From Agrobacterium salinitolerans (GTDB lineage Bacteria; Pseudomonadota; Alphaproteobacteria; Rhizobiales; Rhizobiaceae), in contig NZ_MRDH01000006.1 in NCBI RefSeq assembly GCF_002008225.1, positions 744,001 to 808,000 of the forward strand: 64,000 nucleotides of DNA. The letters are read 5' to 3'. Within the stretch, counting starts at the first letter, position 1; each line of letters starts with the position of its first letter. Positions 46,277-54,721 of this stretch are shown here, piece after piece. The position numbers were made by a program, and so were the translations under genes. The notes below the pieces were generated by a model, which was not told the DNA's origin, made no database searches, and saw only the letters and a list, made by a program, of their open reading frames with translations.

Positions 46277-46732
46277 GTGGGGCAGAATAGAATTTTGATA
46301 CGACCAACCATCTTCCTGTCTCTTTTTGTGACAATGCTTGCCGTATCAGGGCAAGAGGGCATCGCTTATGCGCAGCCTTCAAAATCCGTTTCTACGGCGC
46401 GTCCTGCGGAAGCGACACCGCCCAAACCCGCTCCTTACGACGACAAGCTGGCGCGGCTTTCGGAAATATTGGGCGCGGTGCAATATCTGAGAACGTTGTG
46501 CCCCTCCTCCGGACCGGAGGACTGGCGCAAATCGATGAGCGACCTTCTGGCCGCTGATACGGCCAACGAACCCGAACGCCGCCAGCGCATGACGGCCGCA
46601 TTCAACCGTGGATACCGCTCCTTTGCGGCTATCCACACCAGTTGCACACGCGCCGCCATCATGGCAGAAGAGAACTACCGTAACGAAGGGGCAACACTCG
46701 CGCAGGAAATCGCGTCCCGGTTCGGAAATTAG
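46277..46732 (+). CDS. Exported TIGR02301-family protein
   Basis: A protein of about 151 residues with an N-terminal signal peptide (hydrophobic IFLSLFVTMLAVSG, cleavage near AYA), then a Pro/Ala linker and a domain with LARLSEILGAVQYLRTLC, FNRGYRSFAAIHTSCTRAA and a C-terminal EIASRFGN. This matches an alphaproteobacterial family of unknown role. The start is uncertain: GTG at 46277 gives a normal signal peptide, while ATG at 46193 would overlap the Nudix stop but add 28 residues ahead of the signal. Confidence 0.7.
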   Translation: MGQNRILIRPTIFLSLFVTMLAVSGQEGIAYAQPSKSVSTARPAEATPPKPAPYDDKLARLSEILGAVQYLRTLCPSSGPEDWRKSMSDLLAADTANEPERRQRMTAAFNRGYRSFAAIHTSCTRAAIMAEENYRNEGATLAQEIASRFGN

Positions 46733-46837
46733 AGGATTATTAACCTCTTTTCGCCGCAGGCCGTGCCGTTTTGATAAATGGCTGCTAGTGTTGTTAACAG
46801 GGTGGTAAGGACTTGCCCGCCCTGTCGAGGATGAAAA

Positions 46838-47095
46838 ATGCAGACAAGCCGTAACGAAATCGACGATATGATCGTGCATGAAAAAATGCAGGTCGCTCTG
46901 GAACACCAGAACGAGGCATGGGCTGACGGCATGGCCGACGGCATCGAGCCGGAGATCATCGCCGATGCCGCGATCGCTCTGGCCATGCGCGAAACCATCC
47001 GTATCCATGGCGAGGCCGGCGCTGAAGCAATGCTGGAATCGCTGCGCCAGCGCATGCTTCAGGGCGAATTTTCGCCGCAGCGGGTAATACAGTAA
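46838..47095 (+). CDS. Conserved hypothetical protein, 85 residues
   Basis: A small, acidic, mostly helical soluble protein with no signal peptide. It opens MQTSRNEIDDMIVHEKMQ, has a middle GMADGIEPEIIADAAIALAMRE and ends with FSPQRVIQ. I do not recognise a family. It is 14 bases upstream of the next gene, an exported protein also of unknown function, and may be cotranscribed with it. Confidence 0.65.
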   Translation: MQTSRNEIDDMIVHEKMQVALEHQNEAWADGMADGIEPEIIADAAIALAMRETIRIHGEAGAEAMLESLRQRMLQGEFSPQRVIQ

Positions 47096-47109
47096 AGCCG
47101 GGGTCTATC

Positions 47110-47877
47110 ATGTCTTGCCTGAGCAAGGGGCTTTTGCGCTCTTCCGCCCTGCTGTCCATCCTGCTTGCGCTCGCCGCCAGCCCGATTGGCATGCCAGGCA
47201 GCGCCTTTGCCCTTTCCGAGCTGAAGCCGGCGCAGAACACCGAAAGCGAGCCGAAGGCTGAGAATGGCGGTGAACCGCAGCAGGCCCAGCCCGCGGAGCC
47301 GGACGAAATCGAAGGCGATTCGGAAGGCATTCCCCTGCCCGACCCGCTGGTGGACCGTTCCGCCAATCAGGCCAACCAGCAATCCTCCACGTCCGACAAC
47401 ACGCCTGAAATGTCTGTCGTGATCGAGCACGACATTTCCAAGGCGCCGGAACCCGTGCGCAAGCTGCGCCAGCAGATCATCGATGCCGCCGCCTCCGGCG
47501 ATATCGAAAAGCTGCGCCCCTTCATCGCCGCCGGCCAGAACGAATTCCGCATCGACGGCAATGACGGCGAAGACCCGATTGCGGCGCTGAAAACTTATTC
47601 CGGCGATCCTGACGGGCTGGAAGTGCTGGCGATCATCATCGACCTGCTGTCGACCGGTTATGCCCATGTGGACGCCGGCACGCCTGACGAAGCCTATGTT
47701 TTCCCCTATTTTTCCGGAAAACCGCTGAATACGCTGACTGCGCCGGAAAAGGTGGAGCTTCTGCGAATCATTACGGCGGGCGATCTGGCTGACATGCAGG
47801 AATTTGGCAATTACAGCTTTTATCGCGTCGGCATTTCGCCTGACGGCAAGTGGAAGTTCTTCACCGCCGGCGATTGA
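47110..47877 (+). CDS. Exported hypothetical protein, 255 residues
   Basis: An N-terminal signal peptide (about 1-35, cleavage near AFA) is followed by an acidic, Gln/Pro/Glu-rich low-complexity stretch (about 38-100). A folded domain (about 105-255) contains VRKLRQQIIDAAASGDIEKL, a pattern like a short ankyrin-type or helical repeat, and LRIITAGDLADMQEFGNY. The C terminus GISPDGKWKFFTAGD is distinctive. Probably periplasmic. No function can be assigned. Confidence 0.72.
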   Translation: MSCLSKGLLRSSALLSILLALAASPIGMPGSAFALSELKPAQNTESEPKAENGGEPQQAQPAEPDEIEGDSEGIPLPDPLVDRSANQANQQSSTSDNTPEMSVVIEHDISKAPEPVRKLRQQIIDAAASGDIEKLRPFIAAGQNEFRIDGNDGEDPIAALKTYSGDPDGLEVLAIIIDLLSTGYAHVDAGTPDEAYVFPYFSGKPLNTLTAPEKVELLRIITAGDLADMQEFGNYSFYRVGISPDGKWKFFTAGD

Positions 47878-47999
47878 TCGCACCGCAGCGCTTGCCGTTC
47901 TTTTGCAAAAATCCTAACTGTGCGGAATGAGCATTCCGGCAAATGCATCTGCATCTTGCCTGCTATCCGCATAGTCTCGACGAACCGAACGGTGACGCC

Positions 48000-48848
48000 A
48001 TGCCTTCCGCCTTTCTTGCCGACCGCCGTCTGATCCGGGTTTCCGGTACCGGCGCCGAGGAATTTTTGAACAACCTCATCACCGCAGATGTTGAAAACCT
48101 GCCGCAAGGCGAAGCAAGGGCCGCAGCCCTTCTGACGCCGCAGGGCAAGATTCTGTTCGATTTTCTGATCTGGCGCGATGGCGGGGACTATCTGATCGAG
48201 ACGGGTGCGGCCGAACTGGACGCGCTGTTGCGCCGCCTGACCATGTACAAGCTGCGTGCACCGGTCGACCTCAAAGCCGAGACGGTGGAAGGCGTGAGCG
48301 TTTTCTGGAACGAGACTGCGCCGGCGGCAGGCATCCGGGATGGCCGTTTCGCCAAAGCCGGCATCGATCTCTACCGTATACCGGGCGCCTCCGCATCCGG
48401 CGACATCGCTGCCTATGATGCGCTCCGTATCGAGCAGGGCATTGCCGAATCGGGTCGGGATTATGCGCTTCAGGATGCTTTTCCGCACGATGTGCTAATG
48501 GATGTGAATGACGGCGTTTCCTTCAATAAGGGTTGTTTTGTCGGTCAGGAAGTCGTCTCGCGCATGAAACATCGCGGCACGGCAAGACGCCGCGTCGTCA
48601 GCGTTTCGGCCGAAGTCGCGCTTTCCGCCAGCGGAACGGAGATTACTGCCGATGGAAAGCCGGTCGGCGTGCTCGGAACCGTTTCCGGTAACAGGGCGCT
48701 CGCCATTGTGCGGATCGACCGTATTGCCGATGCGCTTGCTTCGGGTACGCCGCTTCTTGCCGGGAATGTTCCCGTGACGGTGGCCCTGCCGGCGTGGAGC
48801 GGCCTTTCCTTGCCGACGGCCGATCCGGCAGCGCGCGCGGAGGACTGA
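48000..48848 (+). CDS. ygfZ: YgfZ/GcvT-like folate-binding protein
   Basis: A 282-residue paralogue of the glycine-cleavage T protein that supports Fe-S cluster enzyme assembly or repair in a folate-dependent way. The signature KGCFVGQEVVSRMKHRG, with its conserved cysteine, is present, as are LLTPQGKILFDFLIW and FPHDVLMDVNDG. The ATG at 48000 is chosen for family length; an in-frame ATG at 47943 would add 19 residues. The next gene begins 3 bases after the stop. Confidence 0.88.
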   Translation: MPSAFLADRRLIRVSGTGAEEFLNNLITADVENLPQGEARAAALLTPQGKILFDFLIWRDGGDYLIETGAAELDALLRRLTMYKLRAPVDLKAETVEGVSVFWNETAPAAGIRDGRFAKAGIDLYRIPGASASGDIAAYDALRIEQGIAESGRDYALQDAFPHDVLMDVNDGVSFNKGCFVGQEVVSRMKHRGTARRRVVSVSAEVALSASGTEITADGKPVGVLGTVSGNRALAIVRIDRIADALASGTPLLAGNVPVTVALPAWSGLSLPTADPAARAED

Positions 48849-48850
48849 GA

Positions 48851-49474
48851 GTGACGCCCGCAAAAAGCCTGCGCGCCTGGCAGCGCATGCTGTCCGGTCG
48901 GCGGCTCGATCTGCTCGACCCTTCGCCGCTCGATGTGGAAATCGTCGATATTGCCCATGGCCTTGCCCGCGTAGCCCGCTGGAACGGCCAGACGCGCGGC
49001 GACCATGCCTTTTCCGTGGCCCAGCATTGCCTCATCGTCGAGACCATCTTCTGCCGCATGTGCACCGGTGCCACGCCTGACGAGATGCAGATGGCGCTTC
49101 TGCACGATGCGCCGGAATATGTCATCGGCGACATGATCTCGCCGTTCAAATCGGTGGTCGGCGGTGGTTACAAGACCGTGGAAAAACGCCTGGAAGCCGC
49201 GGTGCATCTGCGTTTCGGCCTGCCGCCGCATGCATCGCGCGAATTGAAGGACCGCATCAAGAGGGCCGATACGGTCGCCGCCTTTTTCGAAGCGACGGAA
49301 CTTGCCGGTTTTTCCACCGCCGAGGCGCAGAAGTTCTTCGGCCTGCCCCGCGGCATCACCCGCGATATGTTCGACATGACGCCCCTGCCCTCGACTGAAG
49401 CGCAAAAGCTTTTCATTGAGCGTTTTGAGGCGATTGAAGAACTGCGTATGGTCAAGACGGGAAGTGCGACATGA
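48851..49474 (+). CDS. HD-domain phosphohydrolase (YfbR-like)
   Basis: A 207-residue HD protein with DHAFSVAQHC (His52, His59), LLHDAPEYVIGDM (His85-Asp86) and KRADTVAAFFEATEL. These match the metal ligands of YfbR-type 5'-deoxynucleotidases, so a nucleotide substrate is likely but unproven. The start is GTG at 48851, with GGAGG upstream. It follows ygfZ closely and overlaps the tyrosine-phosphatase gene by 4 bases. Confidence 0.85.
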   Translation: MTPAKSLRAWQRMLSGRRLDLLDPSPLDVEIVDIAHGLARVARWNGQTRGDHAFSVAQHCLIVETIFCRMCTGATPDEMQMALLHDAPEYVIGDMISPFKSVVGGGYKTVEKRLEAAVHLRFGLPPHASRELKDRIKRADTVAAFFEATELAGFSTAEAQKFFGLPRGITRDMFDMTPLPSTEAQKLFIERFEAIEELRMVKTGSAT

Positions 49475-49989
49475 CCGCCATTGTCGTATCGCCGCTGTCG
49501 CGGATCGCGGAGATGGCCGTGAAGCACAAGGCCCGCGAAATGGTGACGCTGATCGCCAAAGAGCAGTCCTTTCACCGCCCTGCCGTCATTGCCGCAGACC
49601 GGCACCTGACGCTTGCCATGAACGACATTGCATTCAAGGGCACCGCCGATCTCATCGCGCCGGACGATGCGCATGTGCTGAAGCTAATCGATTTTGCCCG
49701 GCAATGGGACCAGTCCGCGCCGCTGCTCATCCATTGCTGGATGGGTGTTTCGCGCTCACCCGCCGCCGCCGTCATCGCAGCCCTCAGCCTTTATCCGGAC
49801 CAGGATGAGAACGAACTCGCCGGGCGATTGCGGGCGGTTTCCCCTTACGCCACGCCGAATGCCCGTATCATCGCCATTGGCGACCGGCTTCTGAGGCGCG
49901 ACGGGCGACTTGTCAGCGCGATAAAGGCGATCGGCAGGGGTGCGGATACCGACGGCAACGTGCCTTTCGTGCTGCCGCTTGGCGGCTGA
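49471..49989 (+). CDS. Tyrosine phosphatase-like protein
   Basis: A 172-residue cysteine phosphatase with the P-loop HCWMGVSRSPAAA (Cys89, Arg95), matching CX5R. A candidate general acid is Asp65 or Asp66 in LIAPDDAHV. It resembles bacterial dual-specificity or phosphoinositide-type phosphatases; the substrate is unknown. The ATGA overlap with the HD gene suggests coupled synthesis and perhaps a shared pathway. Confidence 0.85.
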   Translation: MTAIVVSPLSRIAEMAVKHKAREMVTLIAKEQSFHRPAVIAADRHLTLAMNDIAFKGTADLIAPDDAHVLKLIDFARQWDQSAPLLIHCWMGVSRSPAAAVIAALSLYPDQDENELAGRLRAVSPYATPNARIIAIGDRLLRRDGRLVSAIKAIGRGADTDGNVPFVLPLGG

Positions 49990-50067
49990 AGCCCGAATTT
50001 TGGCGGAACCGCCAAGGCGCCCGTTCGTTACCAACGCTGAACAGCAATAAAGATTACGGGACAATTC

Positions 50068-50889
50068 ATGGAACAGCAGGCAGCGGATATCTTCGTCGCA
50101 TCGCAGGCAGCCGTTCGGCAGGCCAGCGCCCTGGCAGTGCAATATTCCTTTTCGGTCATTGGCGCGCTTCTTCTTCTGATCATCGGCTGGTTGGCCGCAA
50201 CATTCCTGCAACGCTGGGCATTTCAGGGCCTGTCGCGCGTTCGCGGCTTCGATGCGACGCTAGCCGGTTTTTTTGCCGGGGCGGTCCGCTATGTCGTGCT
50301 AATTCTGGTTCTGGTCATGGTGCTTAGCCAGTTCGGTGTACAAACAGCGTCCATTCTTGCAGTTCTCGGCGCCGCCGGCCTTGCCATCGGCCTTGCGTTG
50401 CAGGGCACGTTGCAGAACATCGCCGCGGGCATCATGCTCGTGGTGCTGCGTCCCTTCCGCGTCGGCGAATATATCGAGACGACCACCGTCAAGGGAACCA
50501 TCATCGAGATCGGGCTGTTCGCCACCGAGCTCAAGACGAGCGACGGGCTTTATCGCCTTGCACCCAACTCGACCCTGTGGAACGTGCCGATCACCAATTA
50601 CAGCCGCTTTCCGTCGCGCCGTCATGAAGTGAGCCTGACGGTCAAGAACGACGAGGACCTCGCCGCCGCACAGGATATGCTGATGCGGGTGGCGCGATCC
50701 GAAAGCCGCGTGCTGCTGGATCCAGCCCCCGTGACCTTTGTGGATTCAGTCAGTGCGGACAGCGCCACGGTGAAATTACGCTACTGGGTGCGCAGCGACA
50801 GTTACTTTACAACGACCCGCGACGTGACGAAGGCCATGAAACTCGCCTTTGACGAGCGCAAGGCGGACATAAGCGCGCAACCCGCCTGA
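50068..50889 (+). CDS. MscS-family mechanosensitive channel
   Basis: A 273-residue small-conductance channel that releases solutes on hypo-osmotic shock. There are three membrane helices (about 25-48, 68-90 and 95-128). The pore-lining helix has the Gly/Ala pattern AVLGAAGLAIGLALQGTLQN, followed by the beta domain with PFRVGEYI and the GTIIEIGLFATELKT region. Length is close to E. coli MscS. A strong terminator follows, so it is probably monocistronic. Confidence 0.92.
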   Translation: MEQQAADIFVASQAAVRQASALAVQYSFSVIGALLLLIIGWLAATFLQRWAFQGLSRVRGFDATLAGFFAGAVRYVVLILVLVMVLSQFGVQTASILAVLGAAGLAIGLALQGTLQNIAAGIMLVVLRPFRVGEYIETTTVKGTIIEIGLFATELKTSDGLYRLAPNSTLWNVPITNYSRFPSRRHEVSLTVKNDEDLAAAQDMLMRVARSESRVLLDPAPVTFVDSVSADSATVKLRYWVRSDSYFTTTRDVTKAMKLAFDERKADISAQPA

Positions 50890-50912
50890 GGCGTTGCACC
50901 TTACCCTCTTTC

Positions 50913-50945
50913 AAGCGCGACGGCTGCAAAGCCATCGCGCTTTTT
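50913..50945 (+). terminator. Rho-independent terminator after the MscS gene
   Basis: A 13-bp stem with one mismatch (50913-50925 with 50930-50942), GCAA tetraloop, then T5 (50941-50945). Confidence 0.85.
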
Positions 50946-51002
50946 CGTTGCACCGAGCCGGGACGCCACTTGCATCCCTCGAACGCGGCCTTTATGGATC
51001 AT

Positions 51003-51020
51003 GATGTAATGTTATTACGT
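51003..51020 (+). promoter_or_regulatory. Candidate Zur box upstream of zinT
   Basis: The palindrome GTAAT-gtt-ATTAC (51006-51018) within atgtaatgttattacgt resembles the AT-rich dyads bound by the zinc regulator Zur in alphaproteobacteria. It lies 38-50 bases before the zinT start codon, a good place for repression. Confidence 0.5.
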
Positions 51021-51055
51021 AACTTGCCATTATGAAGATAAGAGGGCCGAAACAA

Positions 51056-51742
51056 ATGCAGAAGATACTCACCCGCGTCACCGGCGCCGTCGCACTTGGT
51101 TCCATGCTGCTGGCGACGACCGCGGCGATGGCCGCCGGCGGCGACAAATCCGCTGCCCACAGCCACGACCATGGGCACGATCATGGCCACCAGATGACCG
51201 AGGCGGAAAAGCAGATTTACAAGGGCTACTTCGAAGATGCCCAGGTGAAACCGCGCGCGCTTTCCGACTGGGAAGGCAACTGGCAATCGGTCTACCCCTA
51301 TCTGCTGAACGGCTCGCTCGATTCCGTCATGGCCGAAAAGGCGGCGCATGGCGACAAGACCGCGGCGGAGTACCGCGCCTATTACGAGATCGGCTACAAG
51401 ACCGATGTGAACCGCATCGTCATCAAGGCCGACAGCGTGGCATTCTACAAGGACGGCAAGCCCGCTGAAGGCACCTATGTCAGCGACGGCCATGAAATCC
51501 TGACCTACAAGAAGGGCAATCGCGGCGTACGCTATATCTTCAAGAAAACCGCCGGCGACGAGGCCGCGCCGCAATTCATCCAGTTCAGCGACCATTCCAT
51601 TGCTCCGGTCAAAGCCGGCCATTACCATCTCTATTGGGGCAACGACCGCAAGGCGCTGCTGGACGAAGTGACCAATTGGCCGACCTACTACCCGTTCCTG
51701 ATGGACGGCGGCGATATCGTGGAAGAAATGGCGGCGCATTAA
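51056..51742 (+). CDS. zinT: Periplasmic zinc-binding protein ZinT
   Basis: A 228-residue protein of the ZinT/YodA family that binds zinc or cadmium in the periplasm and hands zinc to ZnuABC. It has a signal peptide (cleavage near AMA), then a His-rich loop (HSHDHGHDHGHQM), and the lipocalin-like core with DWEGNWQSVYPYL, IQFSDHS and the metal-site HYHLYWG. I chose the ATG at 51056, preceded by AGAGGG; an ATG at 51032 lacks such a site. A Zur-like palindrome precedes it. Confidence 0.92.
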   Translation: MQKILTRVTGAVALGSMLLATTAAMAAGGDKSAAHSHDHGHDHGHQMTEAEKQIYKGYFEDAQVKPRALSDWEGNWQSVYPYLLNGSLDSVMAEKAAHGDKTAAEYRAYYEIGYKTDVNRIVIKADSVAFYKDGKPAEGTYVSDGHEILTYKKGNRGVRYIFKKTAGDEAAPQFIQFSDHSIAPVKAGHYHLYWGNDRKALLDEVTNWPTYYPFLMDGGDIVEEMAAH

Positions 51743-51759
51743 CTTCGCATGACATTCCG

Positions 51760-51786
51760 GCACGGGCATATTCTTCATGCCCGTGC
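51760..51786. terminator. Hairpin between convergent zinT and ABC permease genes
   Basis: A perfect 10-bp stem, gcacgggcat with atgcccgtgc, 7-nt loop. It has no strong T run on either side but sits exactly between two gene ends 52 bases apart. Confidence 0.5.
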
Positions 51787-51794
51787 TGCATTCC

Positions 51795-52613
51795 TTATTG
51801 CCCCATGGTGGAGCGATGCGCCCAGCCGGTCATGCGCTTTTCAAGCCACGCCATGATCGCATACATGGCGATGCCTTCCACCGCGAGCATCAGCAGGCCA
51901 GCAAAGACCAGAGGCACGTTGAACTGACTCTGCGCCGAACTCATCATGTTGCCGAGGCCGTAATTAGAAGCGACGGTCTCCGACACGACCGAGCCGACGA
52001 AGGCGAGCGTGATGGCGATTTTGAGCGAGCCGAAGAAATAAGGCATGGACCGCGGAATACCGACCTTCAGCATGATGTCCATCTTCTTGGCGCCGAGCGC
52101 CCGTAGCACATCTTCGGTTTCCGGCTCGATGGTGGCAAGGCCGGTGGCGACATTGACGACGATGGGAAAGAAGGAAATCAGGAAAGCGGTCAGAACGGCG
52201 GGGACCGTGCCGATGCCGAACCAGATAACGAGGATAGGCACCAGCGCCACCTTCGGAATGGCGTTGAAGCCGATCATCAGCGGATAAAGCCCGGCATAGA
52301 TGGTTTTCGACCAGCCGATGAACAGGCCGATAGCGAGACCGGCGGCCACAGCAATGGCGAAGCCCAGCGTCGTGGTATACAGCGTTTGCAGCGAATTCTT
52401 CCAGATCGGCGACCAATATTGCACGATGGCCTGCCCGACCCTGACCGGCGACGGCAGGATGGTGGGCGGCATTTTCAGCGCGTAGACAAGCAGTTCCCAC
52501 AATACGAAAAGCGCCAGCGTATAAAGCCATGGGGCGGCTTTCACCCAGTTGACGCAGGCAATCAGCGGTTTGCGCGGCTCAGTCGTGACGGTGGTTTCCA
52601 TGATCGCGCTCAT
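51795..52613 (-). CDS. ABC transporter permease (NitT/TauT type)
   Basis: A 272-residue inner-membrane permease of the SsuC/TauC/ThiX class with about six helices. The EAA-loop region is IEPETEDVLRALGAKKMDIMLKVGIPRSMPY. It forms an importer with the ATPase gene, whose stop it overlaps by 4 bases, and the binding-protein gene further upstream. Substrate is unknown; the class covers sulfonates, nitrate, pyrimidine thiamine precursors and aromatic acids. Confidence 0.9.
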   Translation of the reverse strand: MSAIMETTVTTEPRKPLIACVNWVKAAPWLYTLALFVLWELLVYALKMPPTILPSPVRVGQAIVQYWSPIWKNSLQTLYTTTLGFAIAVAAGLAIGLFIGWSKTIYAGLYPLMIGFNAIPKVALVPILVIWFGIGTVPAVLTAFLISFFPIVVNVATGLATIEPETEDVLRALGAKKMDIMLKVGIPRSMPYFFGSLKIAITLAFVGSVVSETVASNYGLGNMMSSAQSQFNVPLVFAGLLMLAVEGIAMYAIMAWLEKRMTGWAHRSTMGQ

Positions 52614-53398
52614 GCCGCCACCCTCGCCTGCGCGATTTCGCCATGCAGTGCCTGCACCATGTCGTTGAAACCTTTGTCATACATGATATCGAGCTGGCGC
52701 GGGCGGGCGAAAGGCACGCGATGTTCCGCCAGCAACCGGCCCGGCCTTGCACTCATCACAAAAATCTTGTCGGCCAGAAATGTCGCCTCGCGCAGATCAT
52801 GGGTCACGAGGATGATGGTGACGCGCTGCGCGGCGTGCAGATCGCGAATGACGCACCACAACTCCTCGCGGGTGAAGGCGTCGAGCGCGCCGAATGGCTC
52901 GTCGAGCATCAGCAGTTCCGGCTCATGGATCAGCGCCCGGCAGAGATTGGCGCGCTGCTGCATGCCGCCGGAAAGCTGCCACGGATATTTGGAGCCAAAG
53001 CCCTTCAGACCGACGATCTCCAGAAGACGCTCGGCTTTCGCGACATATTCCGCCTTGTGGGCGCGCAGGCGACGACGGTGTTTCTCGACGATCTCCAGCG
53101 GCAGCAGGATGTTCTCAAGCGTCGTGCGCCAGGGCAGCATCGTCGGATTCTGAAACGCCATGCCGACGATGGAGACCGGCTCCGTGACCTGCCGCCCGGC
53201 AACGATGACATTGCCCCTTTGCGGAATATGCAGCCCCGTCACCAGCTTCATCAGCGTGGACTTGCCGCAGCCGGACGGGCCGACGACAGCCGCGAATTCC
53301 CCCTTGTCGACCGTCAGGTTCAAACCGGATACGGCCAGCGTTCCGGCGGAACCGCCGTAACGCATGTCGACATTATCTATTTCCACGAGACGTGACAT
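52610..53398 (-). CDS. ABC transporter ATP-binding protein (NitT/TauT type)
   Basis: A 262-residue ATPase with Walker A GPSGCGKSTLMK, the signature LSGGMQQRANLCRAL, Walker B LLMLDEPFGALD and the switch histidine in ILVTHDLREA. This is the SsuB/TauB pattern. It lies between the binding-protein gene, from which it is separated by 207 bases with a palindromic repeat, and the permease gene. Confidence 0.92.
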   Translation of the reverse strand: MSRLVEIDNVDMRYGGSAGTLAVSGLNLTVDKGEFAAVVGPSGCGKSTLMKLVTGLHIPQRGNVIVAGRQVTEPVSIVGMAFQNPTMLPWRTTLENILLPLEIVEKHRRRLRAHKAEYVAKAERLLEIVGLKGFGSKYPWQLSGGMQQRANLCRALIHEPELLMLDEPFGALDAFTREELWCVIRDLHAAQRVTIILVTHDLREATFLADKIFVMSARPGRLLAEHRVPFARPRQLDIMYDKGFNDMVQALHGEIAQARVAA

Positions 53399-53445
53399 CG
53401 CAGTTCCGTTTTCAGTTGCTGATCGGGCTTTTGAACCCCGCAGCG

Positions 53446-53578
53446 TTGCCGCTTGTTTCTTCTCCCCGAGGGGGAGAAGGTGGCCCGAAGGGTCGGATGA
53501 GGGGGCAAGCGTAGAGATATACGGAGAGCTTGCCCCCTCATCCCGCTGCCGCGGACTTCTCCCCGGCGGAGAGAAGAA
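53446..53578. repeat. Palindromic intergenic repeat, copy B
   Basis: It shares a 37-base identical stretch with copy C (starting gagaaggtggcccgaagg) and the cgctgccgcggac module. It sits between the binding-protein gene and the ATPase gene of one ABC operon, where an RNA hairpin could raise binding-protein yield relative to the membrane parts. Confidence 0.8.
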
Positions 53579-53605
53579 TCGGGCCGCACCCGCTCATTTC
53601 ACCCA

Positions 53606-54649
53606 TCAGGGAAGCATGCGTTCTGCCTTGGCCGGCAGGTAGGTCGCGTCGAACACCTGCTCCGCCTTGACGTTGCCCTTCAGGCCCATGGACACCTTGA
53701 GCGTTTCCAGTGAAGCGGCAAGCCGGGCCGGATCGACCCCGCCCATACCGTTTTCCACCACATAGGGCGTCTTGATGTTCATGCTGTTGGCCATGTTCAG
53801 GCGCTCCAGCTCGATGGCGCTGTCCAGCGTCTCGTTGCGCTTGAGGACGGCCGCCACGCCCTCTTCCGGGTTCTTGACGGAATCAGCGAAACCCTTGGCC
53901 AGCGCTTTCAGGAAACCCTTCACCGCTTCAGGGTTTTCCTCAGCGAAATCAGTGTTTACCAGCACCGCATTGCCATAGAGATTCAAGCCATGCTCGGCCA
54001 TCAGGATGGTCGAGATATCGTCATCGGCTATGCCCTGTTTCTTGAGATTGAGGATCACCGAAAAGGCAAAGCCGAAAACGGCATCGACGTCGCCCTTGGC
54101 GAGCATAGGTTCACGCACCGGGAAACCGATCGATTCGATCTTGATCTTGCTGTCATCGAGACCTGCGACCTGCTTGAAAGCCGGCCATTGCGCAAAAGCA
54201 CCATCCGGCGGCGGTGCGCCGAGCTTCTTGCCTTCCAGCGACTTCGGATCACCGGTAACACCGAGCGACTTGCGACCGACCACGGCGAATGTCGGGCGCT
54301 CATAGACCATATAAACGGCCTTGATCTTCTGGCTTGGATCCTCGTCGAGGAACTTCATCACCGAGTTGATGTCGCCAAAACCCATCTGATAGGCACCGGT
54401 CGCAACACGCGGGATCGCCTCCACCGAGCCGTTGCCGCTATCGATGGTGACATCGAGCCCTTCAGCCTTGAAGTAACCCTTGTCGAGCGCCAGCAGGAAA
54501 CCGGCGGCGGGGCCTTCGAACTTCCAGTCGAGTGTGAATTTCACCGGCGTTTCGGCCCGCACCTCTACCGCCGGCAATGAAAATCCGGCGGTTACACCGA
54601 TGGCGGCAATGGCGAGCGTTCTGGACAACAACCTGCGCGTTAAAATCAT
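53606..54649 (-). CDS. ABC transporter substrate-binding protein (NMT1/SsuA-like)
   Basis: A 347-residue periplasmic receptor with a signal peptide (LLSRTLAIAAIGVTAGFSLP, cleavage near VRA). The class II binding fold starts VKFTLDWKFEGPAAGFLLA, a pattern close to NMT1/THI5-type proteins, and continues with GYFKAEGLDVTI and GAYQMGFGDINS. The TLDWK opening is frequent in receptors for pyrimidine-like or aromatic ligands. The ATG at 54649 follows GGGGGAA. It is divergent from the dioxygenase-esterase fusion gene; a shared operator region lies between. Confidence 0.88.
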   Translation of the reverse strand: MILTRRLLSRTLAIAAIGVTAGFSLPAVEVRAETPVKFTLDWKFEGPAAGFLLALDKGYFKAEGLDVTIDSGNGSVEAIPRVATGAYQMGFGDINSVMKFLDEDPSQKIKAVYMVYERPTFAVVGRKSLGVTGDPKSLEGKKLGAPPPDGAFAQWPAFKQVAGLDDSKIKIESIGFPVREPMLAKGDVDAVFGFAFSVILNLKKQGIADDDISTILMAEHGLNLYGNAVLVNTDFAEENPEAVKGFLKALAKGFADSVKNPEEGVAAVLKRNETLDSAIELERLNMANSMNIKTPYVVENGMGGVDPARLAASLETLKVSMGLKGNVKAEQVFDATYLPAKAERMLP

Positions 54650-54681
54650 CTGTTCCCCCTGATGGTTTTGTTGGATTGGTT

Positions 54682-54710
54682 GCATAAGACCCAATTCCAA
54701 CTCTCAAGGC
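54682..54710 (-). promoter_or_regulatory. Candidate promoter of the ABC importer operon
   Basis: On the minus strand TTGCCT (54705-54710) and TCTTAT (54682-54687) are 17 bp apart, 33 bases before the binding-protein ATG. The three 12-mer repeats lie just upstream of this -35, as an activator site would. Confidence 0.35.
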
Positions 54711-54721
54711 AAGATAAAATT

